Positions 55,211-63,846 of a stretch of 64,000 nucleotides of DNA are shown here, in pieces. The notes under the pieces were generated by a model. It was not told where the DNA came from. It saw only the letters and a program-made list of their open reading frames with translations, and did not search any database. Made by a program: the position numbers and the translations under genes. Each line of letters starts with the position of its first letter. Position 1 is the stretch's first letter. Origin of the DNA: Adhaeribacter rhizoryzae (GTDB taxonomy: Bacteria > Bacteroidota > Bacteroidia > Cytophagales > Hymenobacteraceae); NCBI RefSeq assembly GCF_008629685.1, contig NZ_VWSF01000017.1:1-64000 (forward strand), read 5' to 3'.

Positions 55211-55550
55211 GGGGTAAGGAGTACCGCTGTTTAAACGCACTTACCTAAATAACTAATATAATTAAATAAAGTTAGAGGCTATGAGGTTTTCTTTTTACAA
55301 AAGTTAAGTAGCATTTATTCTGTTTGAACGAGAGATTAAACCATAATTAACAGTAGCAGTTGTAAGTAGCGCAGGAAATTAGCTAGCAAAAAATAAAAAA
55401 AGCTTAAAATACTGTAACCCTAGAACAAGTTTGCCGTTAAAGATAAATGTAAGCTGAGACATTAGTTTTAGTAAACAAAAAGAAGCCAGACTTGAAACGT
55501 CTGGCTTTTTTTATGCGCTTAAATTAAGGGTTGTCTTAATCAACTTCGGG
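55211..55550. other. intergenic interval with a terminator
   Basis: An AT-rich gene-free gap of about 340 bp between two minus-strand genes. It holds the asmA-like promoter region and the terminator at 55484-55513. Confidence 0.4.
55484..55513. terminator. terminator, probably of the upstream S9 peptidase gene
   Basis: AGCCAGAC/GTCTGGCT stem (55484-55491, 55499-55506) flanked by A- and T-runs on the two sides. It lies 38 bp past the stop of the minus-strand peptidase gene. Confidence 0.75.
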
Positions 55551-57752
55551 TTATCTGCCGCCCGGCGGGCAATATTGTTTTAAATAATTTGTAAACAAGG
55601 TGCCTAAATGCTTGGTGGTGCCTTCGCCTTCTGATATGCTGTGGGTCCGGTTGGGGTAGGGCATTACCTGAAATTGCTTGTTATATTTTATCAGCTCATC
55701 AATCAACAGTTCGGCGTTGTTATAATGCACGTTGTCGTCGCCGGTGCCATGTATGTAGAGCAAGTTGCCGCGCAGGTTTTTGGCGTAAGTGATAGGCGAA
55801 CCTTTTACAAAATCTTCTAAATTTTCCTGGGGCAAACCCATGTAGCGTTCCTGATAAATATTATCGTAGGTGAGTTGGCTGCCCACGGCGGCTATAGAAA
55901 TACCGGTTTTGTAAATTTGCGGGTACTGAAAAAGTAGGTTAAGTGTAGCTGAGCCGCCGCCGCTCCAGCCCCAAACCGCTACGCGCGACGAATCGGCGTA
56001 AGGCAGTTTTAATATTTCGCGGGCCGCCAGCGCCTGATCTTTAATATTTACAACCCCAATTTTGCGGTAAACACTTTTCCGCCAGGCGCGGCCTTTGGGT
56101 ACGGGCGTACCCCGGTTATCGACGGATACATATAGGTAACCATCCTGGGCCATATTGCCCTGGTACAAATGATTATTGCCGGTGCCGTAGCTGTCTTTCA
56201 CGGTTTGGCCCCAAGGCTCGGTATACACATAAAACACCACCGGATATTTTTTGGCCTGATCAAAGTTTTCGGGTTTTGCCATCCAGGCATCCATTTCTAC
56301 GCCTTCGCTGGTTTTAACTTTAAAAAACTCCAGGTTAGGCTTGGCTTTACTTCCTTCTGTAATTGCTTGCGCCACGGCACTGGTTTTATCCAGGGGTTTA
56401 TGGTCGGGCACCGATACCCATTCGGTAGTGGGCCGGGTGTAGTAGTTCGAGAATTTATGCCGGGCAAATTTAGCATCCGGCGAAAATTCGTATGCGTGGG
56501 TGCCGGGTTGCGAAGCTGGTGATACGCGCTCTAATTTGCCTTTGCCATCGAGGCGGGTGCGGTAGAGGTAAGCTTGCGTGGCATTTTCGGGCGAGGCCGT
56601 AAAATAAACAAAATTGCCCGGCTCGTCTATTTTTACAATTTCCATTACATCGTAGTTGCCACGGGTAATTAAGGTTTCTTTTTTGCCGTTGCGGCTTACG
56701 CGGTACAAATGACGCCAGCCATCTTTTTCACTCGCCCACAAAAAATCGCGACCGTTGTTCAGCCAGTCCCAGCCGCCATTGGTGTATTTCTGGTCCCAGG
56801 AAGGTAAAATATCTATCCAGGCTGCATCTTTTTCCTGATAAATTTGGTTAACGCGACCGCTGCCGGCCTGGCCAATAAACAACCGGCTCTCGTTTTGTTT
56901 GCGGTTTAATTGCTGCAAAATAATTTCGTCGGCGTTAGCGGCCCATTCCATCCGCGGCACATAATGTTGCCGGGGATCACCGGGAATTTGCAGCCAGGTA
57001 GTTTTGGTTGCGGCTACTTCTATTATCCCAATTTTGTAAGGCGAAGGCGCTTCGCCAGCTACCGGGTATTCTACGGGTTGCACTACGGGGTAAATAGAAT
57101 CAGTGTGGTTAATCATCAGGTAATCTTTTACCTGCGTGGCATCTAGCTGCCAGAAAGCTATTTTTTTACTATCGGGGCTCCACCGAATACCGTTGCGACA
57201 GAAAAATTCTTCTTCGTAAGCCCAGTCGAAGGTGCCGTTAATTAGTTTGCGGGTGCCATCGGTGGTAAGTTGTTTGGTAGTTTTACTGGTTAAATCATCT
57301 ACAAAAATATTGTGCTGGCTCACGTAAGCAACCTGGTTGCCATCCGGCGAAAATTGGGCAAACATCAGCGAAGCGGCCGGCTGTTTTGGGCCAATCTGTT
57401 GCAGGGTTTTCGTTGCCAGGTTATAAACCCAGTAATCGCCGCGCGTATCGAGCCGCCATACTTTTTGGGTATTGGTATAAATTAATATTTTTTGCTCATC
57501 GCCGGATAACGAAAAACTGCGGATACGCAACGGTTGCTTTTGGCCGGCGGGAACTAATTTTTCTTTGGCTACCAATAACTGTTTTTCGCGCGAGGGTAAG
57601 GTGAATTTTACAATATTGCCGGCTTCGTGCTGGGCAAAAGCATTACCGGTTTTTAGCCAGTACAAAGCGCCGCTGTTCTGAGCTTTAACCAGAAAAGCCG
57701 GTAAGCAAAGCTGAAACAAAAGCAACCCAATTAGTAAAGGTTTTAATCTCAT
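55551..57752 (-). CDS. S9 family prolyl dipeptidyl peptidase (DPP4-like)
   Basis: A 733-aa periplasmic serine peptidase with signal peptide 1-24 (ending FLVKAQN). The N-terminal beta-propeller (DPPIV_N, about 60-480) includes FDWAYEEEFFCRNGIRWSPD, the DPP4 double-Glu EE motif region that binds the substrate amino group. The C-terminal alpha/beta hydrolase has nucleophile Ser597 in GWSGGG, Asp near 672 in HGTGDDN and His704 in NRTHS. It should remove X-Pro dipeptides from peptides entering the periplasm. The length matches DPP4 (about 730-760). Confidence 0.95.
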   Translation of the reverse strand: MRLKPLLIGLLLFQLCLPAFLVKAQNSGALYWLKTGNAFAQHEAGNIVKFTLPSREKQLLVAKEKLVPAGQKQPLRIRSFSLSGDEQKILIYTNTQKVWRLDTRGDYWVYNLATKTLQQIGPKQPAASLMFAQFSPDGNQVAYVSQHNIFVDDLTSKTTKQLTTDGTRKLINGTFDWAYEEEFFCRNGIRWSPDSKKIAFWQLDATQVKDYLMINHTDSIYPVVQPVEYPVAGEAPSPYKIGIIEVAATKTTWLQIPGDPRQHYVPRMEWAANADEIILQQLNRKQNESRLFIGQAGSGRVNQIYQEKDAAWIDILPSWDQKYTNGGWDWLNNGRDFLWASEKDGWRHLYRVSRNGKKETLITRGNYDVMEIVKIDEPGNFVYFTASPENATQAYLYRTRLDGKGKLERVSPASQPGTHAYEFSPDAKFARHKFSNYYTRPTTEWVSVPDHKPLDKTSAVAQAITEGSKAKPNLEFFKVKTSEGVEMDAWMAKPENFDQAKKYPVVFYVYTEPWGQTVKDSYGTGNNHLYQGNMAQDGYLYVSVDNRGTPVPKGRAWRKSVYRKIGVVNIKDQALAAREILKLPYADSSRVAVWGWSGGGSATLNLLFQYPQIYKTGISIAAVGSQLTYDNIYQERYMGLPQENLEDFVKGSPITYAKNLRGNLLYIHGTGDDNVHYNNAELLIDELIKYNKQFQVMPYPNRTHSISEGEGTTKHLGTLFTNYLKQYCPPGGR

Positions 57753-57956
57753 AAAGTAAATTAATTTAAATATTTTATCGCCTTCGGTAGTAATCGAGAA
57801 AGGTAGTATGTTTTCCGGAAAAATAAAGAAACAGGATTGCGGTTAATATTTTAATATTTAATGGTTGGCCGCAACTAAGCCGAAGAATAATTTAAAATTC
57901 CTGAAAATTATTTAGGTAAAAAGCCGTAAACAAAGCCAGCACTAACAGCTTAACCT

Positions 57957-58235
57957 ATGCACGATATCTCGGAATATATTTATGGCGAGGATTACGCCGA
58001 AAGAAATAAAGCTTTTGAAGAAGAAATGTTTAGGATAGAAGAACGGCACGCCGATTATTTTAAAAATCGCCCACCCGCAAATGAAACCGAGGAACACGAC
58101 CGCTTACACAACCATTATGCTTTGCGCACTGCCAGCGGCCAGGTTTCCTTTACTTTTAACCAGGGCTCCGGTTTACCCGAAAATATTCGCGAGGAATGTA
58201 AACAAGCTTTCCACCGGGTTTGGAAGTACGAATAA
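57957..58235 (+). CDS. small hypothetical protein
   Basis: A 92-aa soluble protein, acidic with aromatic residues. Two helical segments (EYIYGEDYAERNKAFEEEMF and onward) precede a short beta part ending SGLPENIREECKQAFHRVWKYE. I recognise no family or catalytic motif. It lies alone between divergent peptidase and convergent kinase genes. The length, Met start and coding-like codon use support a real gene. Confidence 0.62.
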   Translation: MHDISEYIYGEDYAERNKAFEEEMFRIEERHADYFKNRPPANETEEHDRLHNHYALRTASGQVSFTFNQGSGLPENIREECKQAFHRVWKYE

Positions 58236-58244
58236 TTTAAAGAG

Positions 58245-58297
58245 TAATATTTTTCTTGCGCGGCGATAGTCGCCATGGCTGCGCAAGAAAAATATTA
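58245..58297. terminator. convergent-gene hairpin
   Basis: A 17-bp stem (TAATATTTTTCTTGCGC and its complement at 58281-58297) encloses a nested GGCGA/TCGCC hairpin. It overlaps the stop codon of the PAS kinase gene, so its minus-strand reading is part of that gene's end. Confidence 0.75.
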
Positions 58298-59383
58298 TTC
58301 CTTCGGCAGTTCTATAAAAAAAGTTGAGCCCTGGTTTTCTTCGCTGGTAACCCAGATGCGGCCCTGGTGTAGTTCTACAATATTTTTAACAATACTTAAT
58401 CCCAGGCCTACGGTTTCTTCGCCGCGCAAACCCGGCCGGCGCGCTTTGGTAAATTTATCGAAAACATAGGGCTGTAAGTCTTTGGGTATACCTATGCCAT
58501 CGTCGTGCACCGAAAGCAAAACCGTATTTTCCCGTTCGAGCAAGGTAACGGTAATATTGCCGCCCTCGTGGGTAAATTTTAACGCGTTGGCAATTAAATT
58601 ATGAATTACCTGCATCATCGTAACTTCATCGGCTACAATAAAAAGCGGGTCGTGCGACGAAATCAATTTAATATTTTTGCGGGCATTAAAATCGGCTTGC
58701 CGGAACATGGTTACGGAATTGTGGGTTTTAGCCAACAGGTTAAACCTGGTTTTTCGGACGGTAACCCCCGACGATTCTAAAAATTCATTATTTAATAATT
58801 CTTTAATCAGCGAAATACTTTTTTTACAAGTTTCCTGAATGTAACCCAAGGTTTCGTGCACCACTTCAGAATCTGCTTTTTCGCCTTCCAGCGAAGACGA
58901 TAAACTCTGAATTAAAGCTAAGGGCCCGGCTAGTTCGTGCGAAAAACTGTGCAGGATGCTGTTTTTCCGTTCGCTAAATTTTAGTAAGGTATGGTGTTTG
59001 GCTTTTTTATCGGTTACATCTTCGGCAAAACCGGCTATGCTCCAGCTTTTGTCCGGATTATAAATAGCATAGGTTCTAACCGAAATCCATTTTTCCTGCT
59101 GGGCGTTAGATACTATCCGGAATTCACTTACTTGCTGCTCCCGCTTACTTATTCGGGTTAAGCTGTTGCGCACATATTCCTGATCTTCCGGATGAACTGT
59201 TTCCAGCAAAAGTGCCGGGTTATCCATAATATGCTGGCGGCTGCGGCCCCAAATTTCGTCGAAACTCGGGTTCAGGTACCTAATATTGTTGCGCTGAATA
59301 TCATAAATAAAAAAAACCTGGTCGGTCTGTTCGGCAATTTGTTCCAGAATCTGCAGGCTTTCCTGGTTTTCGCTTAGGTTCAT
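58295..59383 (-). CDS. PAS-domain histidine kinase
   Basis: A 362-aa soluble sensor kinase. The N-terminal PAS/PAS-fold domain (about 10-125) includes YDIQRNNIRYLNPSFDEIWG and the PAC-type ISVRTYAIYNPDKSWSIAGFAEDVT. The HisKA-like dimerisation region has phospho-acceptor His149 in FSHELAGPL. HATPase_c (about 250-360) has N-box VIHNLIANALKF, G1 DDGIGIP and GLGLSIVKN. It has no membrane helix, so it senses a cytoplasmic signal. It faces away from the stressosome operon; a partner response regulator is not adjacent except possibly the one entering at the window's right end. Confidence 0.9.
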   Translation of the reverse strand: MNLSENQESLQILEQIAEQTDQVFFIYDIQRNNIRYLNPSFDEIWGRSRQHIMDNPALLLETVHPEDQEYVRNSLTRISKREQQVSEFRIVSNAQQEKWISVRTYAIYNPDKSWSIAGFAEDVTDKKAKHHTLLKFSERKNSILHSFSHELAGPLALIQSLSSSLEGEKADSEVVHETLGYIQETCKKSISLIKELLNNEFLESSGVTVRKTRFNLLAKTHNSVTMFRQADFNARKNIKLISSHDPLFIVADEVTMMQVIHNLIANALKFTHEGGNITVTLLERENTVLLSVHDDGIGIPKDLQPYVFDKFTKARRPGLRGEETVGLGLSIVKNIVELHQGRIWVTSEENQGSTFFIELPKE

Positions 59384-59763
59384 GGGCTTGGGGTTAAAAC
59401 ATAATAGTTTAAGCGTTGTTTACTTAAAGTTAGGTAATATTTAAGTAATCTAAAATAACCGATAGGCCACTCACATACGTTGCTGTGCCGGAGCAGGTTT
59501 AAGGCGGTTATCAGCCATTATTCCTCAGCTTTTAAAATATACCGGCTAAACGTTTACTTGTTTAAAACCAAAAAAATTATTATTCTGGATTTAGTAACTA
59601 TTGCTTTTTACCAAAAACATTAAGTTCAGGCAAATAGCAAAATTATCCGCTTCGGTTGTAGTAATCTTCTGAAAAGTTAAAATTATTATCTCTACTTTTG
59701 ATTTCTGTTGTTTGGGCAATTTTGCTCTATACTTTCTAAACCCGATAAATTTTGATTATTGAT
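59384..59763. other. divergent promoter region of the signalling block
   Basis: A 380-bp AT-rich gap between the divergent PAS kinase and the rsbR-like gene. It must hold both promoters. No repeat, ORF or RNA was recognised. Confidence 0.4.
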
Positions 59764-60624
59764 ATGAAATCTGAAACGGCTGCCTTCCTTAAAAAGAACA
59801 AAAAGCGACTTTTAGAAGCCTGGGTACAAAACCAGATGAGCGATAGTACCCTGCGGGATGATTTAATTTCGAATGAAGAATTAAGCAAGCAGTCGGATGA
59901 TTTGTTGGATGCCTTATTAGTAGCGTTGGGTTCCGGAAAACTGAATGTTGATTCTGATAAATTTCAGCCTGTATCAGATATTCTGAGCGAGCTTTCTGTT
60001 ACCCGCGCGCGTCAGGGCTTTTCGCCCCGCGAAACCAGTATGTTTGTAATGAGCCTGAAAAAAGCTTTTTACGCCATGCTGGAAGATCAATATAAAAATG
60101 ATCCGGCCACGTTGTACCAGGAAACGGTAGAACTGAACAACCTGCTCGATAGCATGAGCATTGTAACCATGGAAACCTTTATACAAGGGCGGGAAGAGGT
60201 TATTTTGCGTCAGACCGATGAAATAAGCGAAATCTCGACGCCGGTAATCCGGGTTTGGGAAGGTATTCTGGCCCTGCCCATTATTGGTACCCTCGATAGC
60301 GCCCGCACGCAGGTGGTAATGGAAAATTTATTGCAGCAAATTGTAGAAACCGGCAGCCGCATTGCCATTCTGGATATTTCGGGCGTGCCCACCGTAGATT
60401 CTTTGGTGGCGCAGCACTTAATTAAAACCGTAAGCGCTACCCGTTTAATGGGCGCCGAGTGTATTATTAGCGGTATTCGCGCCGAAATTGCCCAAACCAT
60501 TGTGCATTTAGGTATTGATTTATCGGGTATTAATACCAAAGCCTCTTTGGCCAGTGCGCTTAAATTGGCTTACAGCATGTTGGGCATTGAGGTTAGAAGA
60601 GCCGAGCGGAAAACAATTTTTTAG
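59764..60624 (+). CDS. RsbR-type stressosome protein (RsbRD_N + STAS)
   Basis: A protein of about 286 aa. The N-terminal helical domain (about 1-150) has the RsbRD_N pattern (FLKKNKKRLLEAW, then LSVTRARQGFSPRETS). The C-terminal STAS domain (about 165-278) has LALPIIGTLDSARTQ and DISGVPTVDSLVAQHL. These are the two regions holding the phospho-acceptor Thr of B. subtilis RsbR; both positions are Ser here (DSAR, VDSL). It should form the scaffold and sensor of a stressosome with RsbS and be phosphorylated by RsbT. ATG59764 is preferred to an upstream TTG. It is first in a five-gene operon. Confidence 0.9.
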   Translation: MKSETAAFLKKNKKRLLEAWVQNQMSDSTLRDDLISNEELSKQSDDLLDALLVALGSGKLNVDSDKFQPVSDILSELSVTRARQGFSPRETSMFVMSLKKAFYAMLEDQYKNDPATLYQETVELNNLLDSMSIVTMETFIQGREEVILRQTDEISEISTPVIRVWEGILALPIIGTLDSARTQVVMENLLQQIVETGSRIAILDISGVPTVDSLVAQHLIKTVSATRLMGAECIISGIRAEIAQTIVHLGIDLSGINTKASLASALKLAYSMLGIEVRRAERKTIF

Positions 60625-60642
60625 AAAGCAGATTTAGAGTAA

Positions 60643-61041
60643 ATGGATAAAATTCCGATCCTAAAAATGGGCGAGTTTTTACTCGTGACCATTCAGGTAG
60701 ATTTATACGACCGGCTGGCTTTGGCCCTGGAAAACGATTTAATAAACATGGTTAGCAAAACCGAGGCCCGGGGCGTGTTAATCGATATTTCGGCGGTGAG
60801 TATTGTAGATTCTTTTATGGGCCGCATCCTGGGCAATATTGCATCTATGTCTAAAATAATGGATGCCGAAACCGTGGTGGTAGGCATGCAGCCTGCCGTG
60901 GCCATAACCCTGGTAGAACTTGGTTTAACCCTAACCGGTGTACACACCGCGCTGGACGTAGAAAAAGGTATGGAGCTTCTTCGGAACAAAATTGGTTACC
61001 TGCCCAAAGAAGAGGAAGATCTGTATGATGACATTATCTAA
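60643..61041 (+). CDS. RsbS-type STAS antagonist
   Basis: A 132-aa single STAS domain protein, the stressosome core partner of RsbR and inhibitor of RsbT. DISAVSIVDSFMGRIL carries the expected phosphoserine Ser57. IPILKMGEFLLVTIQVDLYDR matches the RsbS N-terminus. It has a short acidic tail (KEEEDLYDD). It lies 18 bp after the RsbR gene and overlaps the rsbT-like gene by about 15 bp, so the three are co-translated. Confidence 0.92.
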   Translation: MDKIPILKMGEFLLVTIQVDLYDRLALALENDLINMVSKTEARGVLIDISAVSIVDSFMGRILGNIASMSKIMDAETVVVGMQPAVAITLVELGLTLTGVHTALDVEKGMELLRNKIGYLPKEEEDLYDDII

Positions 61042-61438
61042 GGAAACTTTAACCATACAGCGCGAGCCAGATGTAATTTACTTTAGAAATAAAGCCAAAG
61101 AATATGCCGTAAAAATAGGCATGAGCATGGTGGGCCAAACCAAACTGATTACCGCGGCCAGCGAGCTGGTCCGGAACATGCTACGCTACGCCAATGGCGG
61201 CGAAGCCGTACTGGAAATTGTAATCCGGAACAACATAAAAGGCGTACGCTTAACTTTCGCCGACAAAGGCCCTGGTATAAAAGACGTGAAACAAGCCATG
61301 CAAGACGGTTTCTCTACGGGCCGGAGTTTAGGCTTGGGTTTACCCGGTGCCAAACGTTTATCCAACGAGTTCGATATTAAATCGGAGGTAGGAAAAGGAA
61401 CTACCGTAACCATTATTCGCTGGAAAAATGGACTTTAA
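61025..61438 (+). CDS. RsbT-type serine kinase
   Basis: A GHKL-type serine/threonine kinase of about 137 aa that phosphorylates RsbS and RsbR. The N-box is ASELVRNMLRYANGG (about 44-58), the G1 box is DKGPGIKD and the G2 region is GLGLPGAKRL. The length fits RsbT (133 aa). The start is ATG61025 or the adjacent ATG61028; an upstream TTG frame would intrude into rsbS. It overlaps both neighbours, a tight arrangement usual for rsbRST. In B. subtilis, released RsbT activates RsbU; here the downstream PP2C-containing protein could be its partner or feedback phosphatase. Confidence 0.92.
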   Translation: MMTLSKETLTIQREPDVIYFRNKAKEYAVKIGMSMVGQTKLITAASELVRNMLRYANGGEAVLEIVIRNNIKGVRLTFADKGPGIKDVKQAMQDGFSTGRSLGLGLPGAKRLSNEFDIKSEVGKGTTVTIIRWKNGL

Positions 61439-62450
61439 AGCCCACACCCGGTTTTCGTTAACCGATCGCACTTTTCAGAATTTAATAAAACGGGATATTG
61501 CCAAAGTAGCCGAAAACGCCGGCTTTAGCGAAACCGAAGTAGGCCGGATAAATATTATAATATCCGAAATGGTCTCTAACCTATTAAAACACGGCACCAT
61601 AGCCGGCGAATTGCTGGTAAAACCTTTTGGCCGTCATAATATTGGTTTCGAAATTATTTGCTTAGACCAGGGCCCCGGCATGAGCGAGCCATTGCGGATG
61701 CAGGAAGACGGGGTTTCTACGGCCGGCACCGCCGGCGAAGGCTTGGGCGCTATTAAACGACAGTCCGATGAATTTGACCTTTACTCGGCCAAAGGCGTGG
61801 GTACCGTTATTTTATCGCGGGTTTATAAAAAAGGCCATAAACCCAAAGCCAGGGCCCCGAAGAAATTTGATGTAAGCGTAGTAATGGTACCAAAAGCCGG
61901 TGAAAAACATTGCGGCGATGGCTGGGCTATTTACGAGGCCGTTGATTATTTTTCTTTGCTGGTGGCCGATGGTTTGGGCCACGGCGAACATGCCGAAGTT
62001 GCCAGCCAGGGCGCGGTACAAACGTTTCTGCAAAATACCAACCTGCCGCCCGCCGACATGATCCGGAATGTGCATGCGGCCATAAAAAAAACGCGGGGAG
62101 CCGTAGCTAATATTACCAGCATTAACGTTAAAAATCAGGAGCTTACTTATTGCGGTGTTGGGAATATTGCGGGCCGGGTTCTTGCGGGTCCCGAAGGTCC
62201 TAAAAGTATTATTTCGTATAATGGTATTTTGGGGCACAACATACCCAATACCCTTAATAATCATGTTATTCCGTGGGTAGGCAATAATTTATTGGTTTTG
62301 CATTCCGATGGTCTGAAAAGTAAGTGGGATTTTAGCCGGTACAAAGATTTGCTGCGCCACGATACCAGTATTATTGCAGCCGTATTATACAAAGATTTTA
62401 ACCGCGGCACCGACGATACGCTGGTGCTGGTAGCCAGAACCCGAAGCTGA
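61428..62450 (+). CDS. ATP-binding SpoIIE/PP2C phosphatase fusion (RsbX-like)
   Basis: A 340-aa protein. The N-terminal HATPase_c domain (about 10-135) has N-box ISEMVSNLLKHG and DQGPGMSE. The C-terminal PP2C/SpoIIE phosphatase domain (about 150-340) has VVMVPKAGEKHCGDGW, LLVADGLGHGEHAEVAS and HSDGLKSKWDF with metal-binding Asp residues. Such ATPase-phosphatase fusions accompany rsbRST modules outside Firmicutes and probably reset RsbR/RsbS or switch an output. It overlaps rsbT by 11 bp and precedes the kinase gene by 21 bp. Confidence 0.9.
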   Translation: MDFKAHTRFSLTDRTFQNLIKRDIAKVAENAGFSETEVGRINIIISEMVSNLLKHGTIAGELLVKPFGRHNIGFEIICLDQGPGMSEPLRMQEDGVSTAGTAGEGLGAIKRQSDEFDLYSAKGVGTVILSRVYKKGHKPKARAPKKFDVSVVMVPKAGEKHCGDGWAIYEAVDYFSLLVADGLGHGEHAEVASQGAVQTFLQNTNLPPADMIRNVHAAIKKTRGAVANITSINVKNQELTYCGVGNIAGRVLAGPEGPKSIISYNGILGHNIPNTLNNHVIPWVGNNLLVLHSDGLKSKWDFSRYKDLLRHDTSIIAAVLYKDFNRGTDDTLVLVARTRS

Positions 62451-62471
62451 TAACAGAAGAACAGGAAAAAA

Positions 62472-63821
62472 ATGGACAAAGATATTATCAGAATAGAAAT
62501 ACAGAACGAACTGGATGTGGTGCTGGCGTATAAGCGGGCCATGCAGCTATCGGGTTTGTGCGGTATGGCATCGGCTAACCAAACTAAATTTGCCACGGCC
62601 GTATCCGAAATTTGCCGTAATGTGCTGGAACACGTAGGGCAGGGGCTAATAAAATTTAGTTTGGCAGAAGATAAAGGCCGCTTATTTTTAGAAGGGTTTG
62701 TATCGGACCGCGGGCGTGGCATTCCGGATTTTCCGCAGATCCTGGACCGGGCACCGCAGGAAGGCCACAAAGGTTCGGGCCTGATTAACTCTAAAAAGCT
62801 GGTAGAATCGTTTGTTATTCAGAGCGACAGCGAAAAAGGGACCCGGGTGCAACTGCGCAAACTCATACCGGCTAATCATCCGCCCATTAACAACAGTATT
62901 ATTAAAGGTTGGGTAGAATATTTTGATTCGGAAAAAGAATTATCGCCTTACGCCGAAATAAAAAACCAGAACATGCAGCTAATTGAGTTGCTGGAAGAGC
63001 TGCGCCTGAAAAATATTCAGACCGAAACCCAGCTATCCGAAATTACCCGCCTGAACGAAGAATTACAGACCTCGAACCAGGAAATAGGTAAACTGTTGCA
63101 GGAAAGAAGTGTGGCCAACCAAGACCTGCAAAAAATTAACAAAGAGCTCGACCAGTTTGCCCACGTGGTATCGCACGATTTAAAGGCACCGCTGTATAAT
63201 ATTATTGCGCTTTCGGGTATAATAGAAGAATGCCTGCAAATGCAAAACTTATCCGAAGCGGTTTCCTCAATTGGTATGTTGAACGAGCAAGCCAACCACC
63301 TGAATAAATTAATAACCGATATTTTACTTTATTCTACCGCCGGCAGGCACAACTTGCCCCGCAAAGAAATAAATTTAAATACATTAATCCGGAATATTCT
63401 GGCAGCTCACCCGGTTAAAGCCACTACAAAAGTTTATTTACAGCCAGATTTACCCACACTTTTCTCCGAAGAAATTTATTTGCAACAGGTATTTGGCAAC
63501 CTCATCAGCAATGCCTGTAAATATACCAACCAGGAAAACGGCACCATTTCGATTAATTACCGCCAGGAAAAGAAGTATCTGGAATTTGCCATTGCGGATA
63601 ATGGACCGGGTATTCCGCTGGCTGATCAGGAAAGAATATTCCGGATATTTGAAAACAGCAGTTTGCACCGCAATACCAGCAGCGGCATCGGGCTTTCAAT
63701 TGTAGATAAAATAATAAAAGTAAAAGGTACGGCGGTTTGGGTAGAATCTAAAGGCTCGGCGGGAGCCGTTTTTAAATTTACCTGGCCCGCCAACGAATTA
63801 GTAAACAGCGTAGTAGCCTGA
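62472..63821 (+). CDS. histidine kinase with N-terminal RsbW/RsbT-like ATPase domain
   Basis: A 449-aa soluble kinase. Residues 1-130 are a GHKL ATPase of anti-sigma/RsbT type (N-box AVSEICRNVLEHVG, G1 SDRGRGIPDF, GSGLINSKKL). Residues 165-228 are a coiled coil. HisKA follows with His235 in SHDLKAPLYN, then a second HATPase_c (about 330-445: QQVFGNLISNACKYTN, DNGPGIP, GIGLSIVDK). The chain therefore carries two distinct GHKL domains. It is the last gene of the stressosome operon and could be its output, passing stress to a two-component response, perhaps the response regulator encoded convergently 25 bp downstream. Confidence 0.9.
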   Translation: MDKDIIRIEIQNELDVVLAYKRAMQLSGLCGMASANQTKFATAVSEICRNVLEHVGQGLIKFSLAEDKGRLFLEGFVSDRGRGIPDFPQILDRAPQEGHKGSGLINSKKLVESFVIQSDSEKGTRVQLRKLIPANHPPINNSIIKGWVEYFDSEKELSPYAEIKNQNMQLIELLEELRLKNIQTETQLSEITRLNEELQTSNQEIGKLLQERSVANQDLQKINKELDQFAHVVSHDLKAPLYNIIALSGIIEECLQMQNLSEAVSSIGMLNEQANHLNKLITDILLYSTAGRHNLPRKEINLNTLIRNILAAHPVKATTKVYLQPDLPTLFSEEIYLQQVFGNLISNACKYTNQENGTISINYRQEKKYLEFAIADNGPGIPLADQERIFRIFENSSLHRNTSSGIGLSIVDKIIKVKGTAVWVESKGSAGAVFKFTWPANELVNSVVA

Positions 63822-63846
63822 TGGCTGCAGCTTATTAATATTAATA

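Noticed and set aside
60992-61024. TTG start for the RsbT protein
   Set aside because: It would add 11 residues within rsbS. The ATG pair at 61025/61028 gives the normal RsbT length.
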